Shown here: positions 1 to 8,438 of the stretch, piece by piece
Numbering within the stretch: the stretch's first letter is position 1
How the letters are laid out: every line of letters starts with the position of its first letter
DNA from: Pleomorphomonas oryzae DSM 16300
GTDB lineage: Bacteria > Pseudomonadota > Alphaproteobacteria > Rhizobiales > Pleomorphomonadaceae
DNA length: 64,000 bases
Assembly: GCF_000422965.1 (NCBI RefSeq)
Contig: NZ_AUHB01000011.1
Coordinates: 1-64,000, forward strand
Reading direction: 5' to 3'
Notes under the pieces: model-generated
Told to the model about the DNA's origin: nothing
What the model saw: the letters and a program-made list of their open reading frames with translations, nothing else
Databases searched by the model: none
Translations under genes and position numbers: made by a program

Positions 1-3
1 AGG

Positions 4-1276
4 CCACTGCTGTCCGGTTTAAATTGCGAGCCCTGGGAGAACCATCTGGCTTGGGTCGATGACAGGCGGTTTTGGCGGTGTTTTGAGGTGGCAAATGGAC
101 CTCCTGTGCATGATGTTGACACGGACGAGGCGAGTAAAAGTGAGCAATCTGGAGACTTCGGTCTGGGTTGCCTGAGCCATCCTGATCAGGATGTAGGCGA
201 TGAGGGCGACGAAGATCTGGATGCGGATAGCGTTCTCGGAGGTGCCGAGGAAGTGCTTGATCCTGAGGTTCTGCTTGGCCCATTTGAAGAACAGTTCGAT
301 CTGCCAGCGCTGCTTGTAGAGGTCGGCGATCTCTTGGGCCGGGGCGTCGAGATCGTTGGTGAGGATGCGCAGGATCTTGCCGGTGGAGATGCGGACGGTG
401 ACTTCCCGCACCGGATCGCTCATGGGGTTCTGCCGTGACCAGGCGAGGCGCTCGGGCAGGAAGCCGATGCGATCGGTGAGCACGGAACCGGTCTCAGGCA
501 CCGGGTTGACCAGGCTCACCCTAAGCGGGGTGTGAGACTTGAAGCGAGTGACGATGCGGCATCCCTCGGCGTGGAGCCTGGCCCACCAGGCGAAGTCATA
601 ATAAGCGAGATCAAAGACATAGGTCATGCCGGGGATTGGCTTGAACGCCTTGGCCGGGGTGACGTCGTGTACCGTCTGGTCGGTCAGCGCGATTTCCATG
701 GGGGCGTCGGCGTTGGGATCGTAGACCAGGTGCATCTTGGCGGCCCATAGGCCCTTGCGTTCGCTGAGCCAGGCCGCGTTGAGCGAGGACAGGCGGATGT
801 GGGTGGCGTCGATGATCCGCACCGCCTCGCTCATCTGTCGGCGCGTCCGCTTGCTGGCCGCCTGCGCCATATGGGCGAACAGGTCGGCAAACAGCTGCCA
901 AGGCCGCCTGGCATTGGCGTCGGACAGTGTCGATCGGGCGGGCAGCTTGGCACCGACATGGTAGAGTCGGCCTTGGTGGCTGCTCATCGCCGCCTCGATC
1001 TCGCGCAAGCTCACAGCGCCGGCCAATTGACCGAATAGAAGCGCCAGAAACTGGCTCTTGGACGGCAAACGACGGACGCGGTGGTCGGCTTTGTAGTCTT
1101 CCACAAGACGATCGAAGGTCGCCCACGGAATATGGCGCTGAATTTGATGAAAGACGCTATTGTGATGCTGCATGGCGTTGATCCCCTGCTCGTGTCCAGA
1201 ACGCGGCCAAACGTCTGAAAACAAGTAGAATCAATGTCATGCACCCTGTCCAGACATTTAAACCGGACAGCAGTGG
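4..1276 (-). mobile_element. IS4-family insertion sequence, complete
   Basis: The element is bounded by perfect 21-bp inverted repeats at 4-24 and 1256-1276 (outer end CCACTGCTGTCC). It is 1273 bp long and holds one transposase gene filling almost all of it. The right flank, from 1277, is the interior of a dispersed palindromic repeat found intact elsewhere in the window, so the element jumped into that repeat. Only three bases lie left of it, so the target duplication cannot be read. Confidence 0.9.
19..1173 (-). CDS. IS4-family transposase (DUF4372 + DDE)
   Basis: It catalyses cut-and-paste transposition of the surrounding element. The 384-residue protein begins MQHHNSVFHQIQRHIPW, typical of the DUF4372 N-terminal DNA-binding domain. 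The DDE catalytic core follows: IIDATHIRL carries the first Asp, VFDLAYYDF the second, and the YKQRWQIELFFKW segment the Glu of the IS4 YREK-like signature. An ATG at 1224 would add 17 residues that do not resemble the family. I chose 1173 because the family start matches and an AGGGGA ribosome site lies upstream. The frame is intact, so the element may be active. The stop codon lies inside the left terminal repeat. Confidence 0.9.
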   Translation of the reverse strand: MQHHNSVFHQIQRHIPWATFDRLVEDYKADHRVRRLPSKSQFLALLFGQLAGAVSLREIEAAMSSHQGRLYHVGAKLPARSTLSDANARRPWQLFADLFAHMAQAASKRTRRQMSEAVRIIDATHIRLSSLNAAWLSERKGLWAAKMHLVYDPNADAPMEIALTDQTVHDVTPAKAFKPIPGMTYVFDLAYYDFAWWARLHAEGCRIVTRFKSHTPLRVSLVNPVPETGSVLTDRIGFLPERLAWSRQNPMSDPVREVTVRISTGKILRILTNDLDAPAQEIADLYKQRWQIELFFKWAKQNLRIKHFLGTSENAIRIQIFVALIAYILIRMAQATQTEVSRLLTFTRLVRVNIMHRRSICHLKTPPKPPVIDPSQMVLPGLAI

Positions 1277-1325
1277 CGAAGGCGAAGGACCTCAGGCCGA
1301 AAAGGGTTCGAGGTTGATATAGGTC
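1277..1325. repeat. Half of a dispersed palindromic repeat (family A), cut by the IS
   Basis: The sequence cgaaggcgaaggacctcagg followed by ccgaaaagg matches one arm of the family A repeats at 3296, 6208, 22883 and 35242. The other arm would lie left of the window, separated by the insertion sequence. Confidence 0.75.
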
Positions 1326-1329
1326 TCCG

Positions 1330-2136
1330 TCACCTCGTGAACCGCTCGACCAGCCACGGATGGACGGTCGGCGAAGCTGCTAGCACGGCGCCGGTTTTGG
1401 GGATGGCGTGGCCATCGAAGCCGCTCACCACGCCGCCGGCTTCCTCGACGATCAGCACCGAGGCGGCGTAATCGTAGGGCGCAAGCCCGTCCTCGAAGAA
1501 GGCATCGTGCCGGTTGGCGGCGACATAGGCGATCGACAGCGCCGCCGAGCCCATCCGCCGCATGGTGGCGGCATGGTCCATGATTTCCATCAGCACTTCG
1601 CGATAGCGGGCGACCGGCATGGATTTCACCTGGCCGGGGATCGGCAGGCTGGCGCCGATCACCGCATGGTCGATGTCGCGATCGATGCGGATGGTGAGCG
1701 GCGCGCCGTCGAGAAAGGCGCCCTTGCCGCGTTCGGCGTAGAACAGCTCGTCACGCATCGGGTCGTAGACGACGCCGGCGTCGATGCGGTCGCCGCTCAA
1801 GAGCGAGATCACCACGCCGAAGAAGGGAATGCCCCAGGCAAAATTGGTGGTGCCGTCGATCGGGTCGATCAGGAAGCGCGGCACGTCGGGGCCGCGGTCG
1901 CGGTTGCCGGCCTTCTCCTCGCCCTCGATCGACCAGCCGGGAAAGGCAGTGCCGAGCGCGGTGGCAATCGCCGCCTCCACCGCCACGTCGGCCGCCGTCA
2001 CGTAGTCGCGCGCCCCTTTCTCATCCACCTTGGTCTGGCCGCAGGCGGCGAAATGCCGGCGGGCGATATCGCCGCCCAGGCGAGCGGCGGCAATCATGGT
2101 GGCAAGCAGCGGGGAGGGGGCGTCGATCTCGGGCAT
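1330..2136 (-). CDS. Inositol monophosphatase family protein
   Basis: This is a Mg2+/Li+-sensitive phosphatase-fold enzyme of 268 residues, acting on a small phosphate monoester such as inositol phosphate or 3'-phosphoadenosine phosphate. The metal-binding motifs are present in order: EGEE at residues 71-74, DPIDGTTNF at 91-99, and a PYDYAAS...EEAGG segment near residue 219 that corresponds to the family WDxAAG. The last motif has Tyr-Asp in place of Trp-Asp but keeps the Asp. There is no signal peptide, so it is cytoplasmic. It is a single-gene unit between the IS and the divergent metallopeptidase. Which substrate it uses cannot be told from the sequence; IMPase, CysQ and fructose-bisphosphatase-like members all share these motifs. 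Confidence 0.85.
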   Translation of the reverse strand: MPEIDAPSPLLATMIAAARLGGDIARRHFAACGQTKVDEKGARDYVTAADVAVEAAIATALGTAFPGWSIEGEEKAGNRDRGPDVPRFLIDPIDGTTNFAWGIPFFGVVISLLSGDRIDAGVVYDPMRDELFYAERGKGAFLDGAPLTIRIDRDIDHAVIGASLPIPGQVKSMPVARYREVLMEIMDHAATMRRMGSAALSIAYVAANRHDAFFEDGLAPYDYAASVLIVEEAGGVVSGFDGHAIPKTGAVLAASPTVHPWLVERFTR

Positions 2137-2154
2137 GGTTCGGACTCACCTGAA

Positions 2155-2198
2155 GCAATTCCAGCAAAAGTGGGAACCGGTTTTGCGTCCGGAATTGC
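2155..2198. repeat. Interspersed palindrome (family C)
   Basis: GCAATTCC at 2155-2162 pairs with GGAATTGC at 2191-2198, and inside it GCAAAA (2164-2169) pairs with TTTTGC (2181-2186), giving a long imperfect hairpin around ACCGG. A degenerate copy in opposite orientation is at 11585. Similar palindromes are common between genes in Hyphomicrobiales genomes. It sits between two divergent genes, so it is not a simple terminator. Confidence 0.7.
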
Positions 2199-2365
2199 GT
2201 GACAGCCAAAGGGATGAGCCTATTTGGCGAACAGTGGTTCGCCAGACAGACTCACGAGAAGGGTGCATCTACATGCGCCGGCAAGACGACAGTTCGGTGT
2301 CAGCCGGCGGGGGAACTCACGGCGCGGTTTGCTGTTATAATCTCAGGATATGCGGAGGGCCAAGC

Positions 2366-3277
2366 ATGCTGTGGAAGGGACGTCGCCAGAGCGACAACAT
2401 CGAGGATGTCCGCGACAGCGGCGGCGGTTTCTCCGGCGGCGGCATCCAATTTCCAAGTGGCGGCTTCGGCGGTGGCCGGCGCGGTGGCGGCCTCTCCATC
2501 GGCGGGCTGATCGTCGTCGGCCTCGTGCTGTGGTTCCTCGGCATCAACCCGCTGGTGCTGCTCGACGGCAGCATGGGCGGCGGCTCCACCATGGGCGGTG
2601 GCTCCCAGGCGATCGATCGACCGCGCGCCGGCCAGCATGACGAGATGCGCGATTTCGTCGCCACCGTGCTGGGCGACACCGAGGATACCTGGACGGAGAT
2701 CTTCAAGGCGGAAGGCAAGCGCTATACGGCAACGCCGCTCAGGCTGTTCACCGGCCAGACCCAATCGACCTGCGGCTTTGCCAGCGCGGCGACCGGGCCG
2801 TTCTACTGCCCCAATGACGGCAAGATCTACATCGACCTCGGCTTCTATGATGAGCTGAAGCAGAAATTCGGCGCGCCCGGCGACTTCGCCCAGGCCTATG
2901 TGATCGCCCATGAAGTCGGCCACCACGTGCAGGACCTCTTGGGCCTGTTGCCGGCCTTCAACGAACGGCGCCAGCAGCTCGACAAGGCCGATGCCAATGC
3001 GCTGTCGGTGCGGGTGGAATTGCAGGCTGATTGCTACGCCGGCGTCTGGGGCCATTACGCCGAGAAGAAGGGCCTTCTCGAACGCGGCGACCTCGACGAA
3101 GCGCTGAACGCCGCCACCCAGATCGGTGACGACGCCATCCAGAAGCGGATGCAAGGTTACGTGGTGCCCGAGAGCTTCAACCATGGCACCTCGGCCGAGC
3201 GAAAGCACTGGTTCAAGGTCGGCTTCGATAGCGGCGACGTCAATTCCTGCGACACTTTCTCGACGGCGAAATTGTGA
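2366..3277 (+). CDS. YpfJ-type neutral zinc metallopeptidase, membrane-anchored
   Basis: This is a putative zinc metallopeptidase of the YpfJ family; its physiological substrate is not established. The protein has 303 residues, the usual family length. The start MLWKGRRQSDNIEDVRD is the conserved family N-terminus and GGAGGG lies eight bases before it. A Gly-rich stretch follows, then one membrane segment at about residues 40-65, so the catalytic part is probably periplasmic. The zinc motif HEVGHH is at residues 182-187, and the conserved ELQADCYAG segment downstream supplies the likely third ligand. An upstream ATG at 2030 in the same frame would add 112 residues of low-complexity sequence reading through the divergent gene's start, and was rejected. 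Confidence 0.9.
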   Translation: MLWKGRRQSDNIEDVRDSGGGFSGGGIQFPSGGFGGGRRGGGLSIGGLIVVGLVLWFLGINPLVLLDGSMGGGSTMGGGSQAIDRPRAGQHDEMRDFVATVLGDTEDTWTEIFKAEGKRYTATPLRLFTGQTQSTCGFASAATGPFYCPNDGKIYIDLGFYDELKQKFGAPGDFAQAYVIAHEVGHHVQDLLGLLPAFNERRQQLDKADANALSVRVELQADCYAGVWGHYAEKKGLLERGDLDEALNAATQIGDDAIQKRMQGYVVPESFNHGTSAERKHWFKVGFDSGDVNSCDTFSTAKL

Positions 3278-3295
3278 GGTTCTTGTTTTAAAACA

Positions 3296-3450
3296 TATAC
3301 ATAGATTGTCATCCTTCGCGAAGGCGAAGGACCTCAGGAAGAAAAGAGCGAGTGAGATCTATCAGACTCTCCAGCTCGATATCGGCCGATCGCCCCATCC
3401 GGGCCGAGGTCCTTTACCTGCGCAAAGGATGACAGATTTATATATAGGAA
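3296..3450. repeat. Dispersed palindromic repeat pair, family A
   Basis: The left arm reads tgtcatccttcgcgaaggcg followed by aaggacctcagg; the right arm is its imperfect reverse complement ending in gatgacag at about 3434. Arms are about 30 bp with internal TTCGCGAA palindromes, separated by about 80 bp. In this copy the tgtcatcc ends face outward, unlike the copies at 6208, 22883 and 35242, where the cctgagg ends face outward. It occupies the space between convergent genes. Confidence 0.85.
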
Positions 3451-3481
3451 ACAAAAAGATAGCTGCCACATCGGATGCGCC

Positions 3482-4687
3482 TTAGGAAAGCGGCTTCGGC
3501 TTTGCGATGCTTCTCTCCGCCGTAAACCGCAGGCCGAGCACCAGCGGCACGGCGATCAGGTTGACGGCGACGGCCGACAGCCAGATCGCGCCCGGCCACG
3601 CGGGGCGGACCAGGAAATAGAGCGTCGAGAAGATGAGCGGTCCGACGACCGAGGCGAGGCTCATGGCCGAGGCCAGCACGCCCTGGAATTGGCCCTGCCT
3701 GTCATCGGCGACCAGGCGGGTGGCCAGCGACTGCAAGGCCGGCGTGCCTACGCCGGCGAGGGCGACGATGGGCATGATGACAAACACCACCCAGCCCCGC
3801 GTCGTAAAGGCCATCGCCACCAGGGCGGCGCAGGCGCCGACGAGGCCGGCGAGAACGGCGCCGCGCTCTCCCAGGAGCTTGACGGCCGGCCCCGGCAGGA
3901 AGGCCTGGGCTAGCGACTGGCAGACGCCGAAGGTCCCCAACGACAGGCCGATCCAGAGACCATTCCAGCCGAACACGTCGTTGCCCCAGAGCGCCCAGCA
4001 GGTGCCATAGACCTCGCCGGTGCCGCTCAGCACGAAGAACAGCAGGACGACCGGGGTGAGCGCCTTTGTCGACAGCGCCCATTGCAAGGGCGGCAACGGA
4101 TTGAGGGCGGTGAAATCGATCCTCTCGCGGCTCGGCTGGCGCGACTCCGGCAGGACGAACAGGGCGAGCAGCAGATTGCCGGCGTTGAGCAGGGCGGCGG
4201 CGATGAAAGGAAGCCTGACCCAATAATCACCGAGGATCCCGCCGAGGACCGGGCCGAGGATGAAGCCGGCGCCGAACATGGCGTTGAACAGGCCGAAGCG
4301 CTTGGCGCGCCTATCTTCGGGCGTGATGTCGGTGATGTAGGCGGTGGCGACCGAGATATTGGCGCTGGTCAATCCGGCGATGGCCCGGCCGAGCAGAAGC
4401 AGCCAGAGCGACGGCGCGACCGCCATCATCGCATAGTTGACAGCGGCGCCGGCGAGCGAGATCAGCAGCACCGGCCGGCGGCCGAGGCGATCGCTGAGAG
4501 CGCCGAGAACAGGCGCGAAGACGAACTGCATCGCGGCATAGAGCGCGGCAAGGATGCCGATGGTGGGCGCCACGTTGACCGACTGCGTCACGTCCTCGAT
4601 CAGCTTCGGCAGGATCGGGAAGATCAGGCTGATGCCGACCGCGTCGAGGCCGATGGCTGTGAAGATGACGACCAGGGGCTTGTTCAT
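3482..4687 (-). CDS. MFS drug exporter, TetA-like (DHA1 family)
   Basis: This is a proton-driven multidrug or tetracycline-type exporter of the inner membrane. The 401 residues form about twelve hydrophobic segments. The cytoplasmic motif A reads GALSDRLGRRPVLL at about residues 62-75, and a GFILGPVLGG motif C lies in helix 5, both typical of antiporters of the TCR/TetA group. Its ATG overlaps the stop codon of the upstream reductase gene (ATGA), so the two are translationally coupled and share the promoter at 5416-5549. Clinical tetracycline resistance is not implied: sequence-level relatives export many substrates. The pairing with a short-chain reductase and a TetR repressor suggests export or conversion of a toxic small molecule. 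Confidence 0.85.
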   Translation of the reverse strand: MNKPLVVIFTAIGLDAVGISLIFPILPKLIEDVTQSVNVAPTIGILAALYAAMQFVFAPVLGALSDRLGRRPVLLISLAGAAVNYAMMAVAPSLWLLLLGRAIAGLTSANISVATAYITDITPEDRRAKRFGLFNAMFGAGFILGPVLGGILGDYWVRLPFIAAALLNAGNLLLALFVLPESRQPSRERIDFTALNPLPPLQWALSTKALTPVVLLFFVLSGTGEVYGTCWALWGNDVFGWNGLWIGLSLGTFGVCQSLAQAFLPGPAVKLLGERGAVLAGLVGACAALVAMAFTTRGWVVFVIMPIVALAGVGTPALQSLATRLVADDRQGQFQGVLASAMSLASVVGPLIFSTLYFLVRPAWPGAIWLSAVAVNLIAVPLVLGLRFTAERSIAKPKPLS

Positions 4688-5415
4688 GCGAAAGCTGCGC
4701 TCACCGGTTTGCCGTCGCGGAAGACGCCGCCGGTCGGCCCATCGGCGGGAAGGGTGGCCGCCCAGACGACGCCGCGCGCAGCTTCAGCCGGCGAGCGGTC
4801 GTCGGCATCGTCACCGCGTTCGGGATGGCTGGCGACGGGACCGGGGTCGACGGCGTTGACCAGGATCGGCGTGTCGGTCAGTGCCGCTGCGAGGGTGGCG
4901 GTCAGGGCGTTGAGGCTATGTTTGGCGAGCGCGTAGGCCGGCGAGAAGACGGGGCCGCGCCGGCCGATCTGCTCGGCCGCCTCGCTGGTGAGGTTGACGA
5001 TGCGGGCGGTGGGCGCCCGCCGCAGCAGCGGCAACAGTGCCTGGGTCAGGCCCCAGCAGCCGAACACGCTGACGGCGAAGATGGCGTGGAGCGCTTCGAG
5101 ATCGACGTCGAGCGCCGAGCGGGTGCGGAAGTCCGGCATGGCGCTGGCGTTGTTCACCAGCACGTCGAGATGGTCGAAGCTGCCCGCGAGGCGGTCGGCC
5201 GCGTCGTGGATGCTGACGGGTTCGGAAAGATCGAGCCGCAAGGCGCTGGCGCTGAGGCCGGCGCGACGCAGTTCGGTGGCCAGTGCTTCGGCCTGGCTCA
5301 GGTCTCTCGCGGTCAGGATGACGTGGTGATCCTGCTCGGCGAGCCGGCGGGCCACGGCGAAACCGAGGCCGAGCGGACGGCTGACGCCGGTGATCAGGGC
5401 GATTTTGGATGTCAT
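4684..5415 (-). CDS. Short-chain dehydrogenase/reductase
   Basis: This is an NAD(P)-dependent oxidoreductase of the classical SDR fold with 243 residues. The cofactor motif TGVSRPLGLG is at residues 10-19, where the usual third Gly-x-Gly spacing is kept but Arg-Pro replaces the small residues. NNAS is near residue 92 and the catalytic Tyr-x-x-x-Lys is YALAK near residue 156. I chose the ATG at 5415 because the SDR fold begins there (MTSKIALITG); the longer frame starting at 5514 would run through the operator region. It is the first gene of a two-gene operon with the MFS exporter and is divergent from a TetR gene. The substrate is unknown. Confidence 0.85.
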   Translation of the reverse strand: MTSKIALITGVSRPLGLGFAVARRLAEQDHHVILTARDLSQAEALATELRRAGLSASALRLDLSEPVSIHDAADRLAGSFDHLDVLVNNASAMPDFRTRSALDVDLEALHAIFAVSVFGCWGLTQALLPLLRRAPTARIVNLTSEAAEQIGRRGPVFSPAYALAKHSLNALTATLAAALTDTPILVNAVDPGPVASHPERGDDADDRSPAEAARGVVWAATLPADGPTGGVFRDGKPVSAAFA

Positions 5416-5437
5416 GAGGGGGCTCTTCGGAGGATGA

Positions 5438-5526
5438 AGTACACCGTTGATGTGTACTGAAACCAAATTTGTACTGAGTATATATATTGATAACCGAGCG
5501 CTGTCAATTCGCATGTACTCAGTACA
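5438..5526. promoter_or_regulatory. TetR operator cluster between SDR-MFS operon and tetR
   Basis: Three palindromic sites built on GTAC lie in the divergent promoter region. AGTACAC-N7-GTGTACT spans 5438-5458. TGTACTGAGTATA at 5470-5482 and TGTACTCAGTACA at 5514-5526 are the same 13-bp palindrome, the first with one mismatch, with centres 44 bp apart (about four helical turns). An AT-rich stretch (tatatatattga) between the last two is a likely promoter. The natural reader is the TetR protein encoded at 5550, which would repress both directions. Confidence 0.6.
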
Positions 5527-5549
5527 GGAATCGGACTACCAATAGTGGC

Positions 5550-6188
5550 ATGCAGACCCCACCCGACCGCCGATCCCGCAAGCGCCTGGCCACGCGACGG
5601 GCCATTTCCGAGGTTGCCGACCGCCTGTTCCAGGAGCGCGGCTTTGATAACGTGACGGTGGACGAAATCGCCGCCGCCGCCGATGTCGGGCGGATGACGG
5701 TGTTCAACCATTTCCCGCGCAAGGAAGACATGTTCTTCGACCGCGACGAGGAGGGGCGGGAGACAGTGCGCGCGGCGTTGCGCCAGCGGGAGGCGGGGGT
5801 ATCTCCCGTCGAGACCCTGCGTCGGGTTGTCCATCGGCTGATTGCCGACAAGACGCCTTACTTGGAGTTTTCAAGCCGCAGCGAGGGCTTCATCGCCACT
5901 GTCGAAGCCAGCACCACGCTGAAGGCGCGGGCAAGGGCGATTCGCGACGAGCTCACAGAGGTCGTGGCCCTGGCCTTGGCGGAAAGCGTCGGTACGGCGC
6001 CCGATGATCCCGAAGTGCGAATGGCCGCCGGCCTCATCCTCGCCACCTGGACCGTGGCCTTCCTGGAGGCGCATCGGCATTTCCGCAAGACGGGGAACAG
6101 CGAGGCGGCAGCAGCGCTATTCCTGGCGCTGATCGACCGGGGAAGCGCCGGCGTGGCCGCCGCGCTGGCCGGCACGCCCTACGCGTGA
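5550..6188 (+). CDS. TetR-family transcriptional repressor
   Basis: This 212-residue DNA-binding protein has the N-terminal TetR helix-turn-helix at about residues 15-60 (RRAISEVADRLFQERGF, then TVDEIAAAADVGRMTVFNHF). The C-terminal ligand-binding part, about residues 70-205, is not close to a family I can name. The frame is open from 5487, but the first 21 residues would overlap the operator palindrome at 5514-5526, so the ATG at 5550 is preferred. The gene diverges from the SDR-MFS operon and probably controls it and itself through the GTAC palindromes. The inducer is unknown. Confidence 0.85.
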   Translation: MQTPPDRRSRKRLATRRAISEVADRLFQERGFDNVTVDEIAAAADVGRMTVFNHFPRKEDMFFDRDEEGRETVRAALRQREAGVSPVETLRRVVHRLIADKTPYLEFSSRSEGFIATVEASTTLKARARAIRDELTEVVALALAESVGTAPDDPEVRMAAGLILATWTVAFLEAHRHFRKTGNSEAAAALFLALIDRGSAGVAAALAGTPYA

Positions 6189-6207
6189 GCGATGAGCTAT
6201 CTCGGAG

Positions 6208-6355
6208 CGCTATATCGGCCGCCAGCCCAATTCTGCATGAGGTCCCCGCTTTCGCGGGGATGACAGATTTATACAAATGAAAACAGTTATATAGTTCTGT
6301 CATCCTCACGCATGCGAGGACCTCAGGACGAGAAGGCGAGGAGGGATGTATCAGG
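6208..6355. repeat. Dispersed palindromic repeat pair, family A
   Basis: Two inverted arms (catgaggtccccgctttcgc ... and its partner tcctcacgcatgcgaggacc) flank an AT-rich centre. The arms have diverged from the other copies but keep the gaggtcc/ggacctc ends and the gatgacag/ctgtcatc inner ends. Confidence 0.8.
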
Positions 6356-6456
6356 CTGCTCACGTGTCTTGAGCATCCTCAAGCCGAAGAGCGCGAAGCG
6401 CTGATACAGTGCCATCTCCTTCCTTGTTGACGTCTGCTTGCTCGATGACGTACATA

Positions 6457-6470
6457 GGTACATATGTACC
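6457..6470. promoter_or_regulatory. Perfect 14-bp palindrome, likely operator
   Basis: GGTACATATGTACC is an exact palindrome located 15 bases before the chosen start of the small gene at 6485. It resembles the GTAC-containing operators at 5438-5526, so one TetR protein, or the small protein itself, may read it. Confidence 0.5.
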
Positions 6471-6484
6471 AAACGGAGCAAGCT

Positions 6485-6751
6485 ATGACCGGACCGGTGG
6501 TGGAGCGGGTGCAGACGGGCATTCGCATCGAGAAGCGTATTCTGAAGGTGCTGAAGGCACTGGCCGAGCATGCCGACATCACGCTGGGCGATCTCGTCGA
6601 GGGCATCGTGCTGCATGCCTTCGAGGGCAAGACGCCGTTCTCGCCAGAGACGCTGGAGGTGATCGCCCAGCTCAAGGCCATCTACGGCCTCGATCTCGAT
6701 GCCGGCGCCAGCCACAAGCTGATCGAACGGGAGGAGGGCGACGGTGACTGA
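6485..6751 (+). CDS. Small protein, possibly ribbon-helix-helix
   Basis: The 88-residue protein is hydrophilic, with a short beta-like start (VERVQTGIRIEKRILKVL) followed by helices (LAEHADITLGDLVEGIVLHAF). That order resembles a ribbon-helix-helix DNA-binding fold, but I cannot assign a family with certainty. The ATG at 6485 has GGAG seven bases before it; an earlier ATG at 6464 lies inside the palindrome and lacks a ribosome site. The end overlaps the start of the next gene by eight bases, so it is coupled to the MFS exporter and may be its regulator. Confidence 0.65.
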   Translation: MTGPVVERVQTGIRIEKRILKVLKALAEHADITLGDLVEGIVLHAFEGKTPFSPETLEVIAQLKAIYGLDLDAGASHKLIEREEGDGD

Positions 6752-7967
6752 CCTTCTCCTTGAAAACCGGCGGGCCAACGGTTTCGTGCTCAGCACCGCC
6801 TTCCTCGACGCGGCCGGCCTCGGCATGGTGCTGCCGGTGCTGCCGGCGCTGATCGCCGCGCTGACTGGCCAGGGCATGGGCGCTGCGGCGGTGGAGGGTG
6901 GACGGCTGACCTTCGTCTACGCGGCGATGCTGTTCCTGTTCTCGCCGCTGATCGGCGGCCTGTCCGACCGGTTCGGTCGGCGGCCGCTTTTGATCCTCGC
7001 CGTCGCCAGCTTTGCGCTCGACAATCTGATCTGCGCCCTGGCGCCGTCGCTTGCCTGGCTCTATCTCGGCCGTCTTCTATCGGGCATTTCCGGCAGCACC
7101 GGGCCTGTCATCGGCGCCTATATCGCCGATACCTCGGCACCCGATGATCGCGCCCGCCGGTTCGGTCAGGTCGGCATGGCCTTCGGCGCCGGCTTCGTGC
7201 TGGGGCCGGCTCTCGGCGGCCTCGTCGGCGAACTGTCGCCACGGGCGCCTTTCCTGGCCGCCGCTTTGTTGGCCGTCGTCAATGCGTTTGTAGGCTGGGC
7301 GTTCCTGAAAGAGAGCCTGCCGGTCGAGCGCCGGCGTCCGCTGGTTGTCGCCAAGGCCAACCCATTTGGCGCGCTGCGTTTCATCACCGGTGCCGCCGGC
7401 ATCGGCCTGCCGATCGTCGTGCTGGTGCTGATGCAGGTCGCCCACGACTCGCTGCTGGCGGTCTGGACCTTCTCGCTGAAGGAGCGTTTCGGCTGGGGCG
7501 AGCGGGAGATCGGCCTCAGCCTGACGCTGGTCGGCGTCGTCATGACGGCGGTGACCGGCCTCGTCGTCGGTCCCTCGGTGAAGCGCTTTGGCGAACACGG
7601 CGCGGCGATGGTCGGACTTCTCGTTGCCGGTATCGGCTTCCTGGGCTTTGCGTTTGCCACATCCGGCCTGATGATCACGCCGTTTATCGCCGGCTTCGCC
7701 TTCATCGGCCTCGTCGGGCCGTCGCTCTCCGCGCTGATGAGCCGGCGCGTCGCCGCCGATCGGCAGGGTGAATTGCAAGGTGCGATCGCCGCGGTCAAGG
7801 GCGTCACCATGGCGCTGGCGCCGATCCCGATGACCGAGCTGTTTGGCTATTTCACATCGGACGCAGCGCCCATCCGTTTTGCCGGCGCCCCGTTCCTGCT
7901 GTCGGCTGTCTTGATGGCGGCGGCACTCGTCGTGATCCGGATCGATCGGAGGGTGTCGTCCCGATGA
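6744..7967 (+). CDS. MFS drug exporter, TetA-like
   Basis: This 407-residue inner-membrane antiporter is a second member of the TCR/TetA group. Motif A is GGLSDRFGRRPLLI near residue 72, and a GFVLGPALGG motif C follows in the fifth helix. The start is a GTG overlapping the preceding small gene by eight bases, with GAGGAGGG ahead of it. Residues from about 350 to the end (ALAPIPMTELFGYF...) are repeated as a decayed fragment at 11686-11858. It is not a recent duplicate of the exporter at 3482, since the two differ throughout. The transported compound is unknown. Confidence 0.85.
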   Translation: MTDLLLENRRANGFVLSTAFLDAAGLGMVLPVLPALIAALTGQGMGAAAVEGGRLTFVYAAMLFLFSPLIGGLSDRFGRRPLLILAVASFALDNLICALAPSLAWLYLGRLLSGISGSTGPVIGAYIADTSAPDDRARRFGQVGMAFGAGFVLGPALGGLVGELSPRAPFLAAALLAVVNAFVGWAFLKESLPVERRRPLVVAKANPFGALRFITGAAGIGLPIVVLVLMQVAHDSLLAVWTFSLKERFGWGEREIGLSLTLVGVVMTAVTGLVVGPSVKRFGEHGAAMVGLLVAGIGFLGFAFATSGLMITPFIAGFAFIGLVGPSLSALMSRRVAADRQGELQGAIAAVKGVTMALAPIPMTELFGYFTSDAAPIRFAGAPFLLSAVLMAAALVVIRIDRRVSSR

Positions 7968-8438
7968 GTTGCGGCGAGGGGCGGCGGTCTGCAACATCAC
8001 TCTAGTGTAGCGGAAACTTGTGGCTGCAGAAATCGTACTCACGCTTAATTTTCGAATACAATGAATGGTTTAATTGAAAATCATATGTAGTTATATGCGC
8101 GCGCTACTCTGATATAGCTTGTGATAAGCCGAAAGCTATTATGTGAATGATACTTACATCGACGAATTGATGTGGTGGTAACCCCTTCGAAAGATACTGT
8201 CCCCTATGATAGGACGTGTATAAGTTCTGCGACCAAGCCGGCACTACTGGGTGGTGCGGCGGTCTGAGATTGTTCGTCGAAGCTCTGCCCGAAGTCGGGC
8301 TTGTATTCGGCACTAATGCCTCTCCCAGACGGAGTCGCAGAAGGCGTTGCCGAAGGGCGAAACGACTTCACCGTCTAAAATGGCATCCCCACACATCGCG
8401 TACCGACCAGTCATCGGCGGTCGCGCAAGAAGGGTTCT
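7968..8438. other. Intergenic region, AT-rich in its first half
   Basis: About 470 bases hold no convincing gene. From about 8000 to 8220 the base composition is much more AT-rich than the surroundings, with runs such as tttaattgaaaatcatatg. This may hold the promoter of the lpiA remnant and acvB, or mark the edge of the deletion that removed most of lpiA. I looked for the missing N-terminal part of lpiA in all three forward frames and did not see it. Confidence 0.5.

Noticed and set aside
3482-4687. Acquired tetracycline-resistance gene
   Set aside because: The protein belongs to the same broad family but the TetR pairing, coupled reductase and divergence from known Tet proteins do not support that name.
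8104-8313. 69-codon frame in the AT-rich region before the lpiA remnant
   Set aside because: It has no ribosome site and no family likeness; the region looks non-coding.
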